64,000 bases of DNA from Novosphingobium sp. IK01 (lineage in GTDB: Bacteria; Pseudomonadota; Alphaproteobacteria; Sphingomonadales; Sphingomonadaceae), in contig NZ_BTFW01000001.1 of NCBI RefSeq assembly GCF_033242265.1, positions 2,345,001 through 2,409,000 of the forward strand, written 5' to 3'. The notes below the pieces were generated by a model. That model saw only the letters and a list, made by a program, of their open reading frames with translations, was not told where the DNA came from and did not search any database. Shown piece by piece: positions 56,191-64,000 of this stretch (within the stretch, counting starts at the first letter, position 1; each line of letters begins with the position of its first letter). The translations under genes and the position numbers were made by a program.

Positions 56191-56251
56191 GATGGCGCGC
56201 ACGGTAAGCGCGCCGGGGCTCCCCTGCAATGACAGCCTTGCAGCTTTGCGC

Positions 56252-56519
56252 TAGGCGGCGTGGACACATTCCACAGCGCCACGGCTGGAGGCAAAAACCG
56301 CCAGTTCAAGGAGGCGAGGCGGCGTAATATCGGGAATATTGCGCGCCGAGCCGACGCTGAAATGGCGGTTTTTGGTCCAGCCCCGAAGGGGTTGCCCTCC
56401 CAAAGGCCCCGGCAGCGTTACTCGTCCTTGACAGAGGCCCACTCTGCCCGCGTCCTCGCGCCTCGCCGGGGCCTTTGGGAGGGCAACCGTGGCGTTGTGG
56501 AATGTGGCCACGCCGCCTA
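56252..56519. repeat. MITE-like element flanked by TA, predicted three-way junction
   Basis: Inverted ends at 56254-56284 and 56487-56517 match 29 of 31 (outer part ggcggcgtgg) and are bordered by TA on both sides, as in a TA target duplication. Inside are two further arm pairs. Arm B pairs 56283-56303 with 56363-56382 (caaaaaccgcca type). Arm A pairs 56390-56413 with 56465-56488, 24 bp perfect (ggttgccctcccaaaggccc). The whole has a closing stem plus two hairpins, no coding capacity, and ends 10 bp before the next start codon. Confidence 0.8.
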
Positions 56520-56529
56520 AGACCCGCTC

Positions 56530-57009
56530 ATGTACGATTTCCGCTTCGATCCCGCCGACAAGCCCACGCTCTATGCCGACCTCGCCGCCGCCGCGCGCGG
56601 GCTGATCCATGGCGAAAGCGATGGCGTGGCCAACATGGCCAACCTCGCCGCGCTGCTCGCGCTGGCCCTGCCCGATTGCAACTGGACGGGGTTCTATCGC
56701 CTCGTCGGGGAAACGCTGGTGCTCGGTCCCTTTGCGGGCAAGCCGGCCTGTATCCGCATTCCGCTGGGCCAGGGTGTCTGCGGCGCGGCGGCAGCCAGCG
56801 GCGAAACGCAACTGGTGCGCGATGTTCATGCGTTCCCCGGCCACATCGCCTGCGACGCGGCGAGCGCCTCGGAACTGGTCGTGCCGATCCTGCGCGATGG
56901 TGCGGTGATCGGGGTGATCGATCTCGACAGCCCGACGCTGGGCCGTTTCGATGAAGAAGACGCGCGCGGAATCGAGGCGCTGGCGGCAGTCATCGCCGAG
57001 GCGATCTGA
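56530..57009 (+). CDS. msrC: Free methionine-(R)-sulfoxide reductase (GAF domain)
   Basis: Reduces free methionine-R-sulfoxide. 159 residues forming one GAF domain: NLAALLALALPDCNWTGFYR, LVLGPFAGKPACIRIPLGQG, VCGAAAASGETQLVRDVHAF and HIACDAASASELVVPILRDG. The three family cysteines are present (PAC, GVCG and IACD). The start lies only 10 bp after the MITE-like element and has no clear ribosome-binding site, so the element's right arm forms its leader. Confidence 0.9.
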   Translation: MYDFRFDPADKPTLYADLAAAARGLIHGESDGVANMANLAALLALALPDCNWTGFYRLVGETLVLGPFAGKPACIRIPLGQGVCGAAAASGETQLVRDVHAFPGHIACDAASASELVVPILRDGAVIGVIDLDSPTLGRFDEEDARGIEALAAVIAEAI

Positions 57010-57010
57010 A

Positions 57011-57064
57011 GCCTTGCCTCAACGCGGTGAGGGAAAACCGCAAGGCAGGGTTCCCCTCACCGCG
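57011..57064. repeat. Overlapping hairpin arms between convergent msrC and parB
   Basis: gccttgc (57011) can pair with gcaaggc (57040), and cgcggtgaggg (57023) with the complementary arm ending 57064. The second left arm lies in the first loop, so the two stems interlock like a pseudoknot. It may be a bidirectional terminator, although T-runs are short. Confidence 0.45.
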
Positions 57065-57070
57065 AAAAAA

Positions 57071-58093
57071 TCAGATCGCCCCGCCCGTCAGTCGCTGGCA
57101 GATCAGGTCCAGCTGATCGAGCGTCTTGTAGCGGATCACCACCGAGCCGGTGCGCGGATCGGCATCGGCGCTGATCGTGACCTTGAGCCCCAGGAATTCT
57201 TCCACATGGGCCTGCACCGCCGCGATATCGGCTGAATCAGACGGATCGCGCTCGGCCCGCGCGCGGCGCGGCGCCGTTTCGGGCCGCGTGGCGCGCTTGG
57301 CCATGCGTTCGGCATCGCGCACCGAGAGCCCCTTGCCCACGATATCCTTCGCCAAAGGCAGCGGATCGGGCACCGAGACCAGCGCACGGGCATGGCCCAT
57401 GCTCAGTTCCTCGCGCTGCACCATGTCGAGTACGTCTTCGGGCAGGACGAGCATGCGCATCAGGTTGGCGACATGGCTGCGCGACTTGTCGACGAAGCGG
57501 GCGATTTCCTGCTGGGTCAGCCCTTCGGTCTCGGACAGGCGCTGATAGGCGCGCGCCTCCTCCACCGGGTTGAGGTCTTCGCGCTGGAGGTTTTCGATCA
57601 GGGCCAGCGCGGTCACTTCGCGCTCGTCGAGCTGACGCACGATGGCGGGGATCTCGTGAATACGCGCGCGCTGGGCCGCGCGCCAGCGACGTTCACCAGC
57701 AACAAGCTGATAACGCCCCGGTCCGTGCGGACGCACGATCACCGGCTGAATCACCCCGCGCGCGGCGATCGACTGCGCCAGTTCGTCGAGGGCTTCTTCA
57801 TCGAAGTGGCGACGCGGCTGATCAGGGTGCGGCTCGATCTCGGCCACGGGCAGCATGGCAATGCCGGTGCTGGCGCTCGTCGCCACGACGGTCGGCCCTG
57901 CCGCTACAGCAGAAGACGCCACGGGCGCCATCGTTGCCACACCACCGGCAGCTGGGGCTGCCACAGGAGCAGGCGCGGGACGCACCAGCGCTTCCTCGCG
58001 CCGGGTTTCCCCGAGCAGCGCACCCAGCCCCCGGCCCAGTGCCGCGCGCTTGGGTGCCTTTACCGCACCGCCACTGCCGCCCTCACCGCTCAT
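57071..58093 (-). CDS. parB: Chromosome-partitioning protein ParB
   Basis: CTP-dependent DNA clamp that loads at parS and spreads. 340 residues. The N-terminal ParA-interacting stretch is RAALGRGLGALLGE. The ParB/Srx domain has IEPHPDQPRRHFDEEALDEL and the CTP-binding motif VAGERRWRAAQRA. The HTH domain has LTQQEIARFVDKSRSHVANL. The C-terminal dimerisation domain has VEEFLGLKVTISADADP. An Ala/Pro/Val-rich linker lies at about 40-75. Overlaps parA by 4 bp. Confidence 0.96.
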   Translation of the reverse strand: MSGEGGSGGAVKAPKRAALGRGLGALLGETRREEALVRPAPAPVAAPAAGGVATMAPVASSAVAAGPTVVATSASTGIAMLPVAEIEPHPDQPRRHFDEEALDELAQSIAARGVIQPVIVRPHGPGRYQLVAGERRWRAAQRARIHEIPAIVRQLDEREVTALALIENLQREDLNPVEEARAYQRLSETEGLTQQEIARFVDKSRSHVANLMRMLVLPEDVLDMVQREELSMGHARALVSVPDPLPLAKDIVGKGLSVRDAERMAKRATRPETAPRRARAERDPSDSADIAAVQAHVEEFLGLKVTISADADPRTGSVVIRYKTLDQLDLICQRLTGGAI

Positions 58094-58866
58094 GCCGCTT
58101 TCCTCTGTTCGGGCAGGCGCGCGATCAGTTCACGCGCCAGTTTCATGTAGGCCTGCGAACCGGTGCAGGCGTGGTCATAGATCAGCGCGGGAAGCCCGTG
58201 GCTCGGCGCCTCGGACAGGCGCACGTTGCGCGGGATCACCGCCTCGAACACGAGGTCGCGCAGGCACGAACGCACGTCATCGGCCACCTGATCGGTCAGG
58301 CGATTGCGGCGGTCGAACATGGTCAGGACGATGCCGAGGATGCCCAGATCGGGGTTGAAGCGTTCCTGCACGCGCTCGACCGTCTGGAGCAACTGGCTCA
58401 ACCCTTCGAGCGCGAAGAATTCGCACTGGAGCGGCACCAGCAGGCTGTCCGCCGCCGCCATGGCGTTGAGGGTCAGCAGGCCCAGCGAGGGCGGGCAATC
58501 GATCAGGCAGATCTCGTGGGTGGTATCGCCCGCGAGCGCGGCGCGCAGGCGGCCCGTGCGATCCTCGACAGAGACGAGTTCGACTTCGGCGCCCGAGAGG
58601 TCGACCGTCGCTGGGACCAGATCGAGACCGGGAATGCGGGTGGGCACCGCGCATTCGGCCACCCCTGCCCCATCGATCAGGATGTCATACGAGGACCGGT
58701 CGCGATCCGCCGCATTGAGGCCGACGCCGGTGGAGGCATTGCCCTGGGGATCGAGATCCACCAGCAGAACTTTCCAGCCCGTGGCGGCAAGCGCAGTCGC
58801 GATGTTGATAGCGGTGGTGGTCTTGCCCACGCCGCCCTTTTGATTCGCAATGGCGATGGTGATCAT
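58090..58866 (-). CDS. parA: Chromosome-partitioning ATPase ParA
   Basis: Walker-type ATPase that segregates ParB-parS complexes. 258 residues. The deviant Walker A motif is ANQKGGVGKTTTAINIATAL, Walker A' is LLVDLDPQGNASTG and Walker B is ICLIDCPPSLGLLTLNA. FFALEGLSQLLQTVERVQ is typical of chromosomal ParA. The start ATG overlaps the rsmG stop (ATGA); longer in-frame starts within rsmG are not supported. Confidence 0.96.
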   Translation of the reverse strand: MITIAIANQKGGVGKTTTAINIATALAATGWKVLLVDLDPQGNASTGVGLNAADRDRSSYDILIDGAGVAECAVPTRIPGLDLVPATVDLSGAEVELVSVEDRTGRLRAALAGDTTHEICLIDCPPSLGLLTLNAMAAADSLLVPLQCEFFALEGLSQLLQTVERVQERFNPDLGILGIVLTMFDRRNRLTDQVADDVRSCLRDLVFEAVIPRNVRLSEAPSHGLPALIYDHACTGSQAYMKLARELIARLPEQRKAA

Positions 58867-59615
58867 CGACGGGACCCTCGTTGGAGTGACCCACCCGGTC
58901 GGGCAGGCTTCGGGGGATTGCCACCCAGCAAGCGACCGGCGATCACACCAGCGGCAGGATCGGTCAGCGATTGTTCCACGTGGAACAGGTGCCGCCAGGT
59001 TTCGGGCAGTATAGCCAATTCCTGCGCAGCCTTCGCCCCTTTTGGCAGCAACCACACCGTTTCCGATGTGGAAAAACGCGCAGAAATCGCAAGAAGCTTG
59101 TCCAGCGGCGCAAAAGCGCGCGCCGAAAGCACCGCATGCTGTTGATCTGGCAGGTCTTCGACGCGTGCCAGAACGACTTGCACATGGGCAAGATCCAGTT
59201 CCTGTGCGGCGCGGGCCAGCCATTCGGTCCGCAAACGACGCGAATCGACCAGCGTGACCGGGCGTTCGGGCTGAAGCGCGGCGATGACCAGCCCCGGAAA
59301 GCCCGCCCCCGTCCCCAGATCGAGCCAGGAGCCCTCGGGGAGTGTTTCACGTGGAACAGCCAGAAGCTGGGCGCTGTCGACAATGTGGCGCTGCCAGACC
59401 ATCGGGATCGTCCCACGGGCGATCAGGTTCTGCCGCTCGTTCTCCTCGACCAGAAGATCGACGAGGCGGGCCAGACGCGCCATGGTCATGTCATCGACAT
59501 GAAGCACCCGGCGCAACCAGTCCCGCGCCTCGGCCTCGGTAGTGATGGGGGTGGTGATGGGGGCCTGAACCATCGTGGTCTCCTGCGAATTGCCCTGCAT
59601 ATCTGGCGTCATCAT
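58863..59615 (-). CDS. rsmG: 16S rRNA (guanine-N7)-methyltransferase RsmG
   Basis: Methylates G527 of 16S rRNA. 250 residues; landmarks are [40 protein letters not shown] (SAM motif I), [18 protein letters not shown] and [17 protein letters not shown]. The start at 59615 overlaps the mnmG stop (ATGA). MVQAPITTP, 14 codons downstream, is an alternative start. The C-terminus is extended and Gly/Pro/Arg-rich. Two parS-like sites lie within this coding sequence, giving the LFHVEQS and VPRETLP segments. Confidence 0.95.
   Translation of the reverse strand: MMTPDMQGNSQETTMVQAPITTPITTEAEARDWLRRVLHVDDMTMARLARLVDLLVEENERQNLIARGTIPMVWQRHIVDSAQLLAVPRETLPEGSWLDLGTGAGFPGLVIAALQPERPVTLVDSRRLRTEWLARAAQELDLAHVQVVLARVEDLPDQQHAVLSARAFAPLDKLLAISARFSTSETVWLLPKGAKAAQELAILPETWRHLFHVEQSLTDPAAGVIAGRLLGGNPPKPARPGGSLQRGSRR
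58972..58987. promoter_or_regulatory. parS: parS-like ParB-binding site (in rsmG 3' part)
   Basis: tgttccacgtggaaca, a perfect 16-bp palindrome matching the parS consensus at 14 of 16 positions. It lies about 100 bp upstream of the parA start. Confidence 0.85.
59343..59358. promoter_or_regulatory. parS: parS-like ParB-binding site (in rsmG)
   Basis: tgtttcacgtggaaca, one base different from the consensus tgtttcacgtgaaaca. Within the rsmG coding sequence. Confidence 0.87.
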
Positions 59616-61462
59616 GCCGCGACCCGGCGCTTGGCATGGACCAGCAGGCTGGCCAGCGCCGCCGGGGTGATCCCCGCCAGACGCCCGGCAGCCGCCAGTG
59701 TTTCGGGCCGGGCCTGACTGAGCCGCTCGACCATCTCATTGGAGAGACCGGGCACCTGATCATAGGGAAAATCGGCCCCGAGCGGGACACTCTCGTTGGC
59801 ACGCAGATCGCGAAGCTCGGCCTCCTGCCGCGCCAGATAGGGGGCATAGGCGGCGTCTTCCTCCACCTCCTCGACCAGCAGCGGATCGGCGGGCATGGCG
59901 TCATCCACCCATGGAGCGAGATCGGGCAAGCGCACTTCGGGGAAGCGCAGCCATTCCATCAGGCTCCGCCGTGCCCCATCCGCGCGGACAGAGAGCCCGG
60001 CACGCGCCATCTCGCTCGGGGTGGTTTCCTGTGCCAGCGCCGTCTCCAGACGCGCGCGCGCCGCAAGCCGCTGCTCGAACCACGCGCGCCGTTCAGGGCC
60101 GACACAGCCCGCCGCGATGGCCAGTGGCGTCAACCGGGTCGAGGCATTGTTGGCCCGCAGGCGCAGGCGATATTCGGCCCGTGCGGTCAACATGCGATAA
60201 GGCTCGCTCACCCCGTGGAGGGTGAGATCGTCGATCATCACCGCCATGTAGCTGGCCCCACGGTCGAGCGGGGCAGGCGCGGTTCCGCGCACGGCGGCGG
60301 CCGCATGCATGCCCGCCACCAGCCCCTGTGCCGCGGCTTCCTCGTAGCCGGTCGTGCCGTTGATCTGGCCCGCGCAATAGAGCCCCGGCACGGCATGAAG
60401 CTCCAGACTGGGCTTGAGCGCGCGCGGGTCGATATGGTCATATTCGACGGCATAGCCGGGCACGACCACCTCGACCTGCTCCAGCCCTTCCATCGAACGC
60501 ATCATGCCGATCTGGACATCGGTGGGCAGCGAGGTTGAAAGCCCATTGGGGTAGACCAGATGATCGTCCAGCCCCTCGGGTTCGAGGAAGACCTGGTGGC
60601 TGTCGCGGTCGGCGAAGCGGAAGATCTTGTCCTCGATCGACGGGCAGTAGCGCGGCCCCCGCGCCCCGATCGCGCCCGAAAACAGGGGCGAGCGATCCAG
60701 CCCGGCACGGATGATGTCGTGGGTGCGGGCATTGGTCCGGCTGATCCCGCAGAAGATCTGGGGCAGCGGACGCGATGACGTCAGCGGCGACATCGTCCAG
60801 GGTTCGACGTCACTGTGCTGCTCTTCCAGCCTTGCCCAGTCGATAGTCCGGCCATCGAGGCGCGGCGGCGTCCCGGTCTTGAGCCGGGCCATCGGCAACT
60901 CGGCCTCGCGCAACTGGGCGGCCAGACGGTGGGCGGCATCCTCGCCGATGCGTCCGCCTTCCATCCGCTCCTCGCCCCGGAACAACCGCGCGCCCAGAAA
61001 CGTGCCGGTACACAGCACCACCGCCTGCGCCGCCAGTGCGGTGCCATCGGCAAGGGTCACCCCTTCCACCCGGCCCCCGGACAGACGCAGCGCCGCTGCC
61101 TCTCCGGCGATGACGGTCAGCCCGTCCTGCGCGCCGACGATGGCCTGGACCGCCGCCTTGAACCGCTTGCGGTCGGCCTGAACACGGGGCCCCTGCACCG
61201 CGCTGCCCTTGGAACGATTGAGCATCCGGTAGTGGATCGCCCCGGCATCCGCCGCCTGCGCGATGACACCATCGAAGGCATCGACCTCGCGCACGAGGTG
61301 CCCTTTTCCAAGGCCGCCAATGGCCGGGTTGCAGCTCATCGCCCCGATCTTGGCGGGATCGAAGCTGACCAGCGCGGTGCGCGCGCCCATGCGGGCGGCA
61401 ACGCAAGCCGCCTCGACGCCGGCATGACCGCCGCCGACCACGATGATGTCGAAGGAATGCAT
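59612..61462 (-). CDS. mnmG: tRNA uridine 5-carboxymethylaminomethyl modification enzyme MnmG (GidA)
   Basis: FAD-dependent partner of MnmE in modifying wobble uridine 34. 616 residues from [20 protein letters not shown], the N-terminal FAD site. Other landmarks are [59 protein letters not shown] and [19 protein letters not shown]. The C-terminal helical domain includes [15 protein letters not shown] sequence. Its stop overlaps the rsmG start, and mnmE lies upstream on the same strand. Confidence 0.96.
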   Translation of the reverse strand: MHSFDIIVVGGGHAGVEAACVAARMGARTALVSFDPAKIGAMSCNPAIGGLGKGHLVREVDAFDGVIAQAADAGAIHYRMLNRSKGSAVQGPRVQADRKRFKAAVQAIVGAQDGLTVIAGEAAALRLSGGRVEGVTLADGTALAAQAVVLCTGTFLGARLFRGEERMEGGRIGEDAAHRLAAQLREAELPMARLKTGTPPRLDGRTIDWARLEEQHSDVEPWTMSPLTSSRPLPQIFCGISRTNARTHDIIRAGLDRSPLFSGAIGARGPRYCPSIEDKIFRFADRDSHQVFLEPEGLDDHLVYPNGLSTSLPTDVQIGMMRSMEGLEQVEVVVPGYAVEYDHIDPRALKPSLELHAVPGLYCAGQINGTTGYEEAAAQGLVAGMHAAAAVRGTAPAPLDRGASYMAVMIDDLTLHGVSEPYRMLTARAEYRLRLRANNASTRLTPLAIAAGCVGPERRAWFEQRLAARARLETALAQETTPSEMARAGLSVRADGARRSLMEWLRFPEVRLPDLAPWVDDAMPADPLLVEEVEEDAAYAPYLARQEAELRDLRANESVPLGADFPYDQVPGLSNEMVERLSQARPETLAAAGRLAGITPAALASLLVHAKRRVAA

Positions 61463-61502
61463 GGGCTCTGCCCTATCGCGATGGGCGTCTGGGGTCAAAG
61501 CG

Positions 61503-61518
61503 TGTTTCACGTGGAACA
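61503..61518. promoter_or_regulatory. parS: parS-like ParB-binding site (mnmG upstream)
   Basis: tgtttcacgtggaaca, identical to the site at 59343. It lies in the intergenic region 41 bp before the mnmG start and could also affect mnmG transcription when ParB is bound. Confidence 0.87.
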
Positions 61519-61539
61519 TCGCAAAGGGGAAACCCTTCC

Positions 61540-61615
61540 CTTCGTCATTCCCGCGCAGGCGGGAATCCAGAGGACGGGCCCCTGCTGGATTCCCGCCTGC
61601 GCGGGAATGACGAAG
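61540..61615. repeat. dRS3-like inverted repeat, 31-bp perfect arms
   Basis: Arms at 61540-61570 and 61585-61615 are exact reverse complements and contain gtcattcccgcgcaggcggg, a unit found dispersed in many proteobacterial genomes. A 14-nt loop separates them. It occupies most of the mnmE-mnmG gap and ends 8 bp after the mnmE stop. Confidence 0.85.
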
Positions 61616-61622
61616 TAGGGAG

Positions 61623-62927
61623 CTACTTCCCGATGCAAAAGCGCCCGAACAGCGCATCGAGCATGTCTTCCGTCCCGGCCCGGCCCACCAATGTATCGAG
61701 CGCGCGGCGGGCGAGGCGCAATTGCTCGGCCGCCAGAAGAGGGTCTTGTTCCGCACACGAGCCAAGCAAGGCCGCGCGCACTTGCGCAAGCAGACCGTGC
61801 TGACGGGCATTGAGGGCCGCCTCTCCCGGCACGGGCAGGCTGGCACGGGCATGGGCGACGAGGTCTGTCCGCAGGGCTCCCAGACCTTCCCCGCTATGGA
61901 CCGAGAGGCGGTGGCGGGGGCTGGCCTTGGCCGGGGCGGCGGGGTCGTCGCTGCGGGCGGAAAGCTCCCACAACGGGGTCCCCTCTGGCCCCTCCCCCTC
62001 GGGACCAAGCCAGAAGATCAGGTCGGCCCTGGCCGCTTCGGCGCGGGCGCGGGCGATGCCGATGCGCTCGATCTCGCCTGCGCCCTCATCGCGCAGGCCT
62101 GCGGTATCGACGAAGGTGAATGGCACGCCTTCAATGGCCACGCTGCGGGTGAGCACGTCGCGCGTGGTGCCCGGTTCGGCAGCCGTGATCGCGGCTTCCT
62201 GTTCGACGAGGGCATTGAACAGGGTCGACTTGCCGGCGTTGGGCGGGCCAGCGAGAACCACGCGGAAGCCCTCGCGCAGAGGTTCGGCGCGGGGACGGTC
62301 GAGCCAGTGGGCCAGGTCCTGGGCCAGGTTGCGCGCGGTATCGGCAAAGCCGGGCGGCAGCGTTTCGCCCCCCTCCTCCACATCATCCTCGTCCGAGAAA
62401 TCGAGCAGGGCTTCCAGTTCGGCAGACAGCGTCAGCACACCCTGACGCCATCCCTCGACCGCGCGCGACAGCACGCCATCGGCCATGGCCAGCGCGGTGC
62501 GGCGCTGGAGTTCGGTTTCGGCGCTGAGCAGGTCGGCCAGGCCTTCGGCCTCGTTGAGGTCGATCCGGCCATTGGCGAAAGCGCGGCGGGTGAATTCGCC
62601 CGCCTCGGCCCGGCGCAAATCGGGAAGACCGGCCAGCACGCGCTCGACCGCCGCGACGACGGCACGGCCACCATGAAGATGCAGTTCGACGCTGTCCTCG
62701 CCCGTGGCCGTCGCCGGGCCGGGCAGCCACAGGACCATCGTGGCATCGAGCAGGCTGCCATCGACAGGGTCGTGCAAATGGCGAAAGCTGGCGCGGCGCG
62801 GCGGCGGCAGGTGCCGCCCGGTCAGACGGCGAAGGGCGGTCCCGGCGTGGGGGCCGCTGATGCGGATCACGGCAATGCCTGCCGGAGGGGCGCCCGAGCT
62901 GAGGGCAAAGATCGTGTGCGCGGTCAT
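61623..62927 (-). CDS. mnmE: tRNA modification GTPase MnmE (TrmE)
   Basis: GTPase partner of MnmG. 434 residues from [17 protein letters not shown]; an in-frame start at 62972 would add 15 residues. The tetrahydrofolate-binding domain is at 1-118, then a helical domain ([20 protein letters not shown]). The inserted G domain has [29 protein letters not shown] and [13 protein letters not shown]. The C-terminal catalytic Cys is in the canonical end FGRFCIGK. Confidence 0.95.
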   Translation of the reverse strand: MTAHTIFALSSGAPPAGIAVIRISGPHAGTALRRLTGRHLPPPRRASFRHLHDPVDGSLLDATMVLWLPGPATATGEDSVELHLHGGRAVVAAVERVLAGLPDLRRAEAGEFTRRAFANGRIDLNEAEGLADLLSAETELQRRTALAMADGVLSRAVEGWRQGVLTLSAELEALLDFSDEDDVEEGGETLPPGFADTARNLAQDLAHWLDRPRAEPLREGFRVVLAGPPNAGKSTLFNALVEQEAAITAAEPGTTRDVLTRSVAIEGVPFTFVDTAGLRDEGAGEIERIGIARARAEAARADLIFWLGPEGEGPEGTPLWELSARSDDPAAPAKASPRHRLSVHSGEGLGALRTDLVAHARASLPVPGEAALNARQHGLLAQVRAALLGSCAEQDPLLAAEQLRLARRALDTLVGRAGTEDMLDALFGRFCIGK

Positions 62928-62996
62928 GAACCCCGCCCTAGCCGATCTGCCCTTTCCTGTCGTCCCGGACAATGGCCCGCAACCTGTGGGTGGCCC

Positions 62997-63266
62997 TTAC
63001 TTCTTCTCGCCGTTCATCCCGGCCTTGAAACCGGCCATGGCGGCCCCTGCCCCATGCTCCATGAACTGCTGGAACAGCTTGAGCCCCATCTCGCCCATCG
63101 GGGCGATCTGCCGGGCATAGCCCTGCAACTGTTCGAGGCTGTGGCCCCCCTGCATGGCCTTGGCAATGGCCTCGACATAGGCGTCGTTGGCCTTCGAGAC
63201 GTCAGGCAATCCGAGGAAGCGGCGGGCCTCTTCCGGGCTGCACTCGATTTCGACATTCACTTTCAT
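62997..63266 (-). CDS. DUF6489 family protein
   Basis: 89 residues: MKVNVEIECSPEEARRFLGL, then PDVSKANDAYVEAIAKAMQ, QLQGYARQIAPMGEMGLKLF and a Gly/Ala/Lys-rich end. This family is largely confined to sphingomonads and relatives and has no assigned function. It lies upstream of mnmE on the same strand, 69 bp away. Confidence 0.82.
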   Translation of the reverse strand: MKVNVEIECSPEEARRFLGLPDVSKANDAYVEAIAKAMQGGHSLEQLQGYARQIAPMGEMGLKLFQQFMEHGAGAAMAGFKAGMNGEKK

Positions 63267-63469
63267 GGCGAGCCTATCTCCCGTATGATATTGTCGAAGT
63301 GCATGAGCGTGTCATGTCTGGCTGTCAAAGTCCATGTTTGGGCTCCACGACCGGGGTTCAAGCCCGGACTCGATGCAAGCCTGACGGAAACCGACCAACG
63401 GCCGATAAACATCCCCGGTGAATTCCCGTCAGGCAGGGTTGCGCCGGATCAATGCGACAGGCTCCGGAG

Positions 63470-63485
63470 TGTTCCACGTGAAACA
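63470..63485. promoter_or_regulatory. parS: parS-like ParB-binding site
   Basis: tgttccacgtgaaaca, one base different from the consensus tgtttcacgtgaaaca. It lies in the intergenic region between the divergent DUF6489 and NTF2-like genes. Confidence 0.87.
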
Positions 63486-63546
63486 CGGCGCTTTTGCTCA
63501 ACAGGCTCCGGGGCAAAAGCGCCAAGCACCAAAGGAAGGCAAACCC

Positions 63547-63933
63547 ATGCGTTTTGGACTGGCCGCCTGGCACCGGGCAATGCTCGCGGGGTGCCCTGAC
63601 GAACTCCTGATCGATCTTCTGGCCGACGAAGCCGTGTTCCATTCGCCGGTGCTGCACACGCCCCAGCAGGGCAAGGAGGCTGTCGCGCTTCATCTCGGCG
63701 CGATCTGCCGGGCTATCGGCACCACCGGTTTCACGTATGTCCGCGAACTGGTCGACGGGCCCGAGGCCGCGCTCGAATTCACCGCGCAGATCGATGGCGT
63801 GGAAATGAGCGGGGTTCACCTGATCCGCTTCAACCTTGAAGGGCGCATCGTCGACTTCACGGTTCTGGTGCGTCCGTTCGATGCCGCCGACCGGCTCTGG
63901 CGCAAGATGGCCGAAGCCTTGCAGGACGAATAA
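63547..63933 (+). CDS. NTF2-like / SnoaL-fold protein
   Basis: 128 residues; the ATG at 63547 follows aaaggaagg. The pattern fits a cone-shaped NTF2-like fold: AGCPDELLIDLLADEAVFHS, QQGKEAVALHLGAICRAIG, FTYVRELVDGPEAALEFTAQ and GVHLIRFNLEGRIVDFTVLV. No catalytic residues could be assigned and the ligand or reaction is unknown. A terminator follows at the window edge. Confidence 0.75.
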   Translation: MRFGLAAWHRAMLAGCPDELLIDLLADEAVFHSPVLHTPQQGKEAVALHLGAICRAIGTTGFTYVRELVDGPEAALEFTAQIDGVEMSGVHLIRFNLEGRIVDFTVLVRPFDAADRLWRKMAEALQDE

Positions 63934-63971
63934 GGAGAGGGCTTCCCTCCCCCGATGCTGCGCACAAAAAA

Positions 63972-63997
63972 AGCGGGGCCCGGTTTCGGGCCCCGCT
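63972..63997. terminator. Rho-independent terminator at the window end
   Basis: agcggggcccg pairs perfectly with its complement around gttt, with an A-run to the left and tctt to the right. It is probably bidirectional. Confidence 0.85.
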
Positions 63998-64000
63998 CTT

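Noticed and set aside
1..64000. tRNA or rRNA genes, CRISPR arrays, prophage or defence systems
   Set aside because: None was recognised on reading both strands; a tRNAscan, Infernal or defence-system search would be needed to exclude small or unusual ones.

Overview
The window is high-GC chromosomal DNA from an alphaproteobacterium, most likely a sphingomonad (order Sphingomonadales; the genus cannot be fixed from sequence alone). The pointers are PopZ, an RcdA-type DUF1465 protein, YdcH/DUF465 proteins, a DUF6489 protein, the gene order mnmE-mnmG-rsmG-parA-parB with parS sites, and a rpe / heparinase-like / purH cluster.

Bases 1-18060 are accessory in character. A partial kdsA (Kdo-8-phosphate synthase) is followed by an ABC-type capsule export set: kpsE/ctrB-like, kpsM, kpsT, two glycosyltransferases and a KpsD/Wza-type outer-membrane lipoprotein. 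An IS256-family element lies next; it has 30-bp perfect ends but a dead transposase, and it cuts an older IS5-family remnant. Then come an AGE-family sugar epimerase, bifunctional HldE, a GmhB-like phosphatase and a 917-residue protein that joins DUF4214, a GT4 glycosyltransferase and a GT9/heptosyltransferase-like domain. A further glycosyltransferase gene is cut after about 25 codons by insertion sequences: an IS5-type fragment, a complete IS3-family element with a nonsense codon, and an internally deleted IS5 derivative. The polymer genes have visibly lower GC and different codon use from the rest. Together they point to a transferred locus for an exported, probably heptose-containing surface polysaccharide.

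Bases 18190-37300 are mostly housekeeping: a [2Fe-2S] ferredoxin-like protein, popZ, tolC with a degenerate pcm, class I fumarase, a LytS/LytTR-type two-component pair, tilS-cpoB-rodZ, ptsP (EI-Ntr), two divergent YdcH proteins, rcdA, an MBL-fold hydrolase, a DUF4230 protein, nadA and an Old Yellow Enzyme.

Bases 37306-45331 hold a LysR regulator divergent from a four-gene nucleoside or purine acquisition set: a TonB-dependent receptor, an exported nucleoside hydrolase, an NCS2 purine permease and adenosine deaminase. The order suggests outer-membrane uptake, periplasmic hydrolysis, inner-membrane uptake and deamination.

Bases 45394-57009 contain a lipoprotein and lipB, a membrane protein, a phospholipid-methyltransferase-like enzyme, a 2-hydroxyacid dehydrogenase, a DUF2141 protein, rpe, a heparinase II/III-like protein, purH, a sorbosone-dehydrogenase-like protein and free methionine-R-sulfoxide reductase. 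Two MITE-like palindromic elements lie here, one of which should fold as a three-way junction.

Bases 57071-63933 form the origin-proximal partition region: parB, parA, rsmG, mnmG, mnmE, a DUF6489 protein and an NTF2-like protein. Four parS-like 16-mers lie in this block, and a fifth lies 26 kb away inside the MBL-fold gene.
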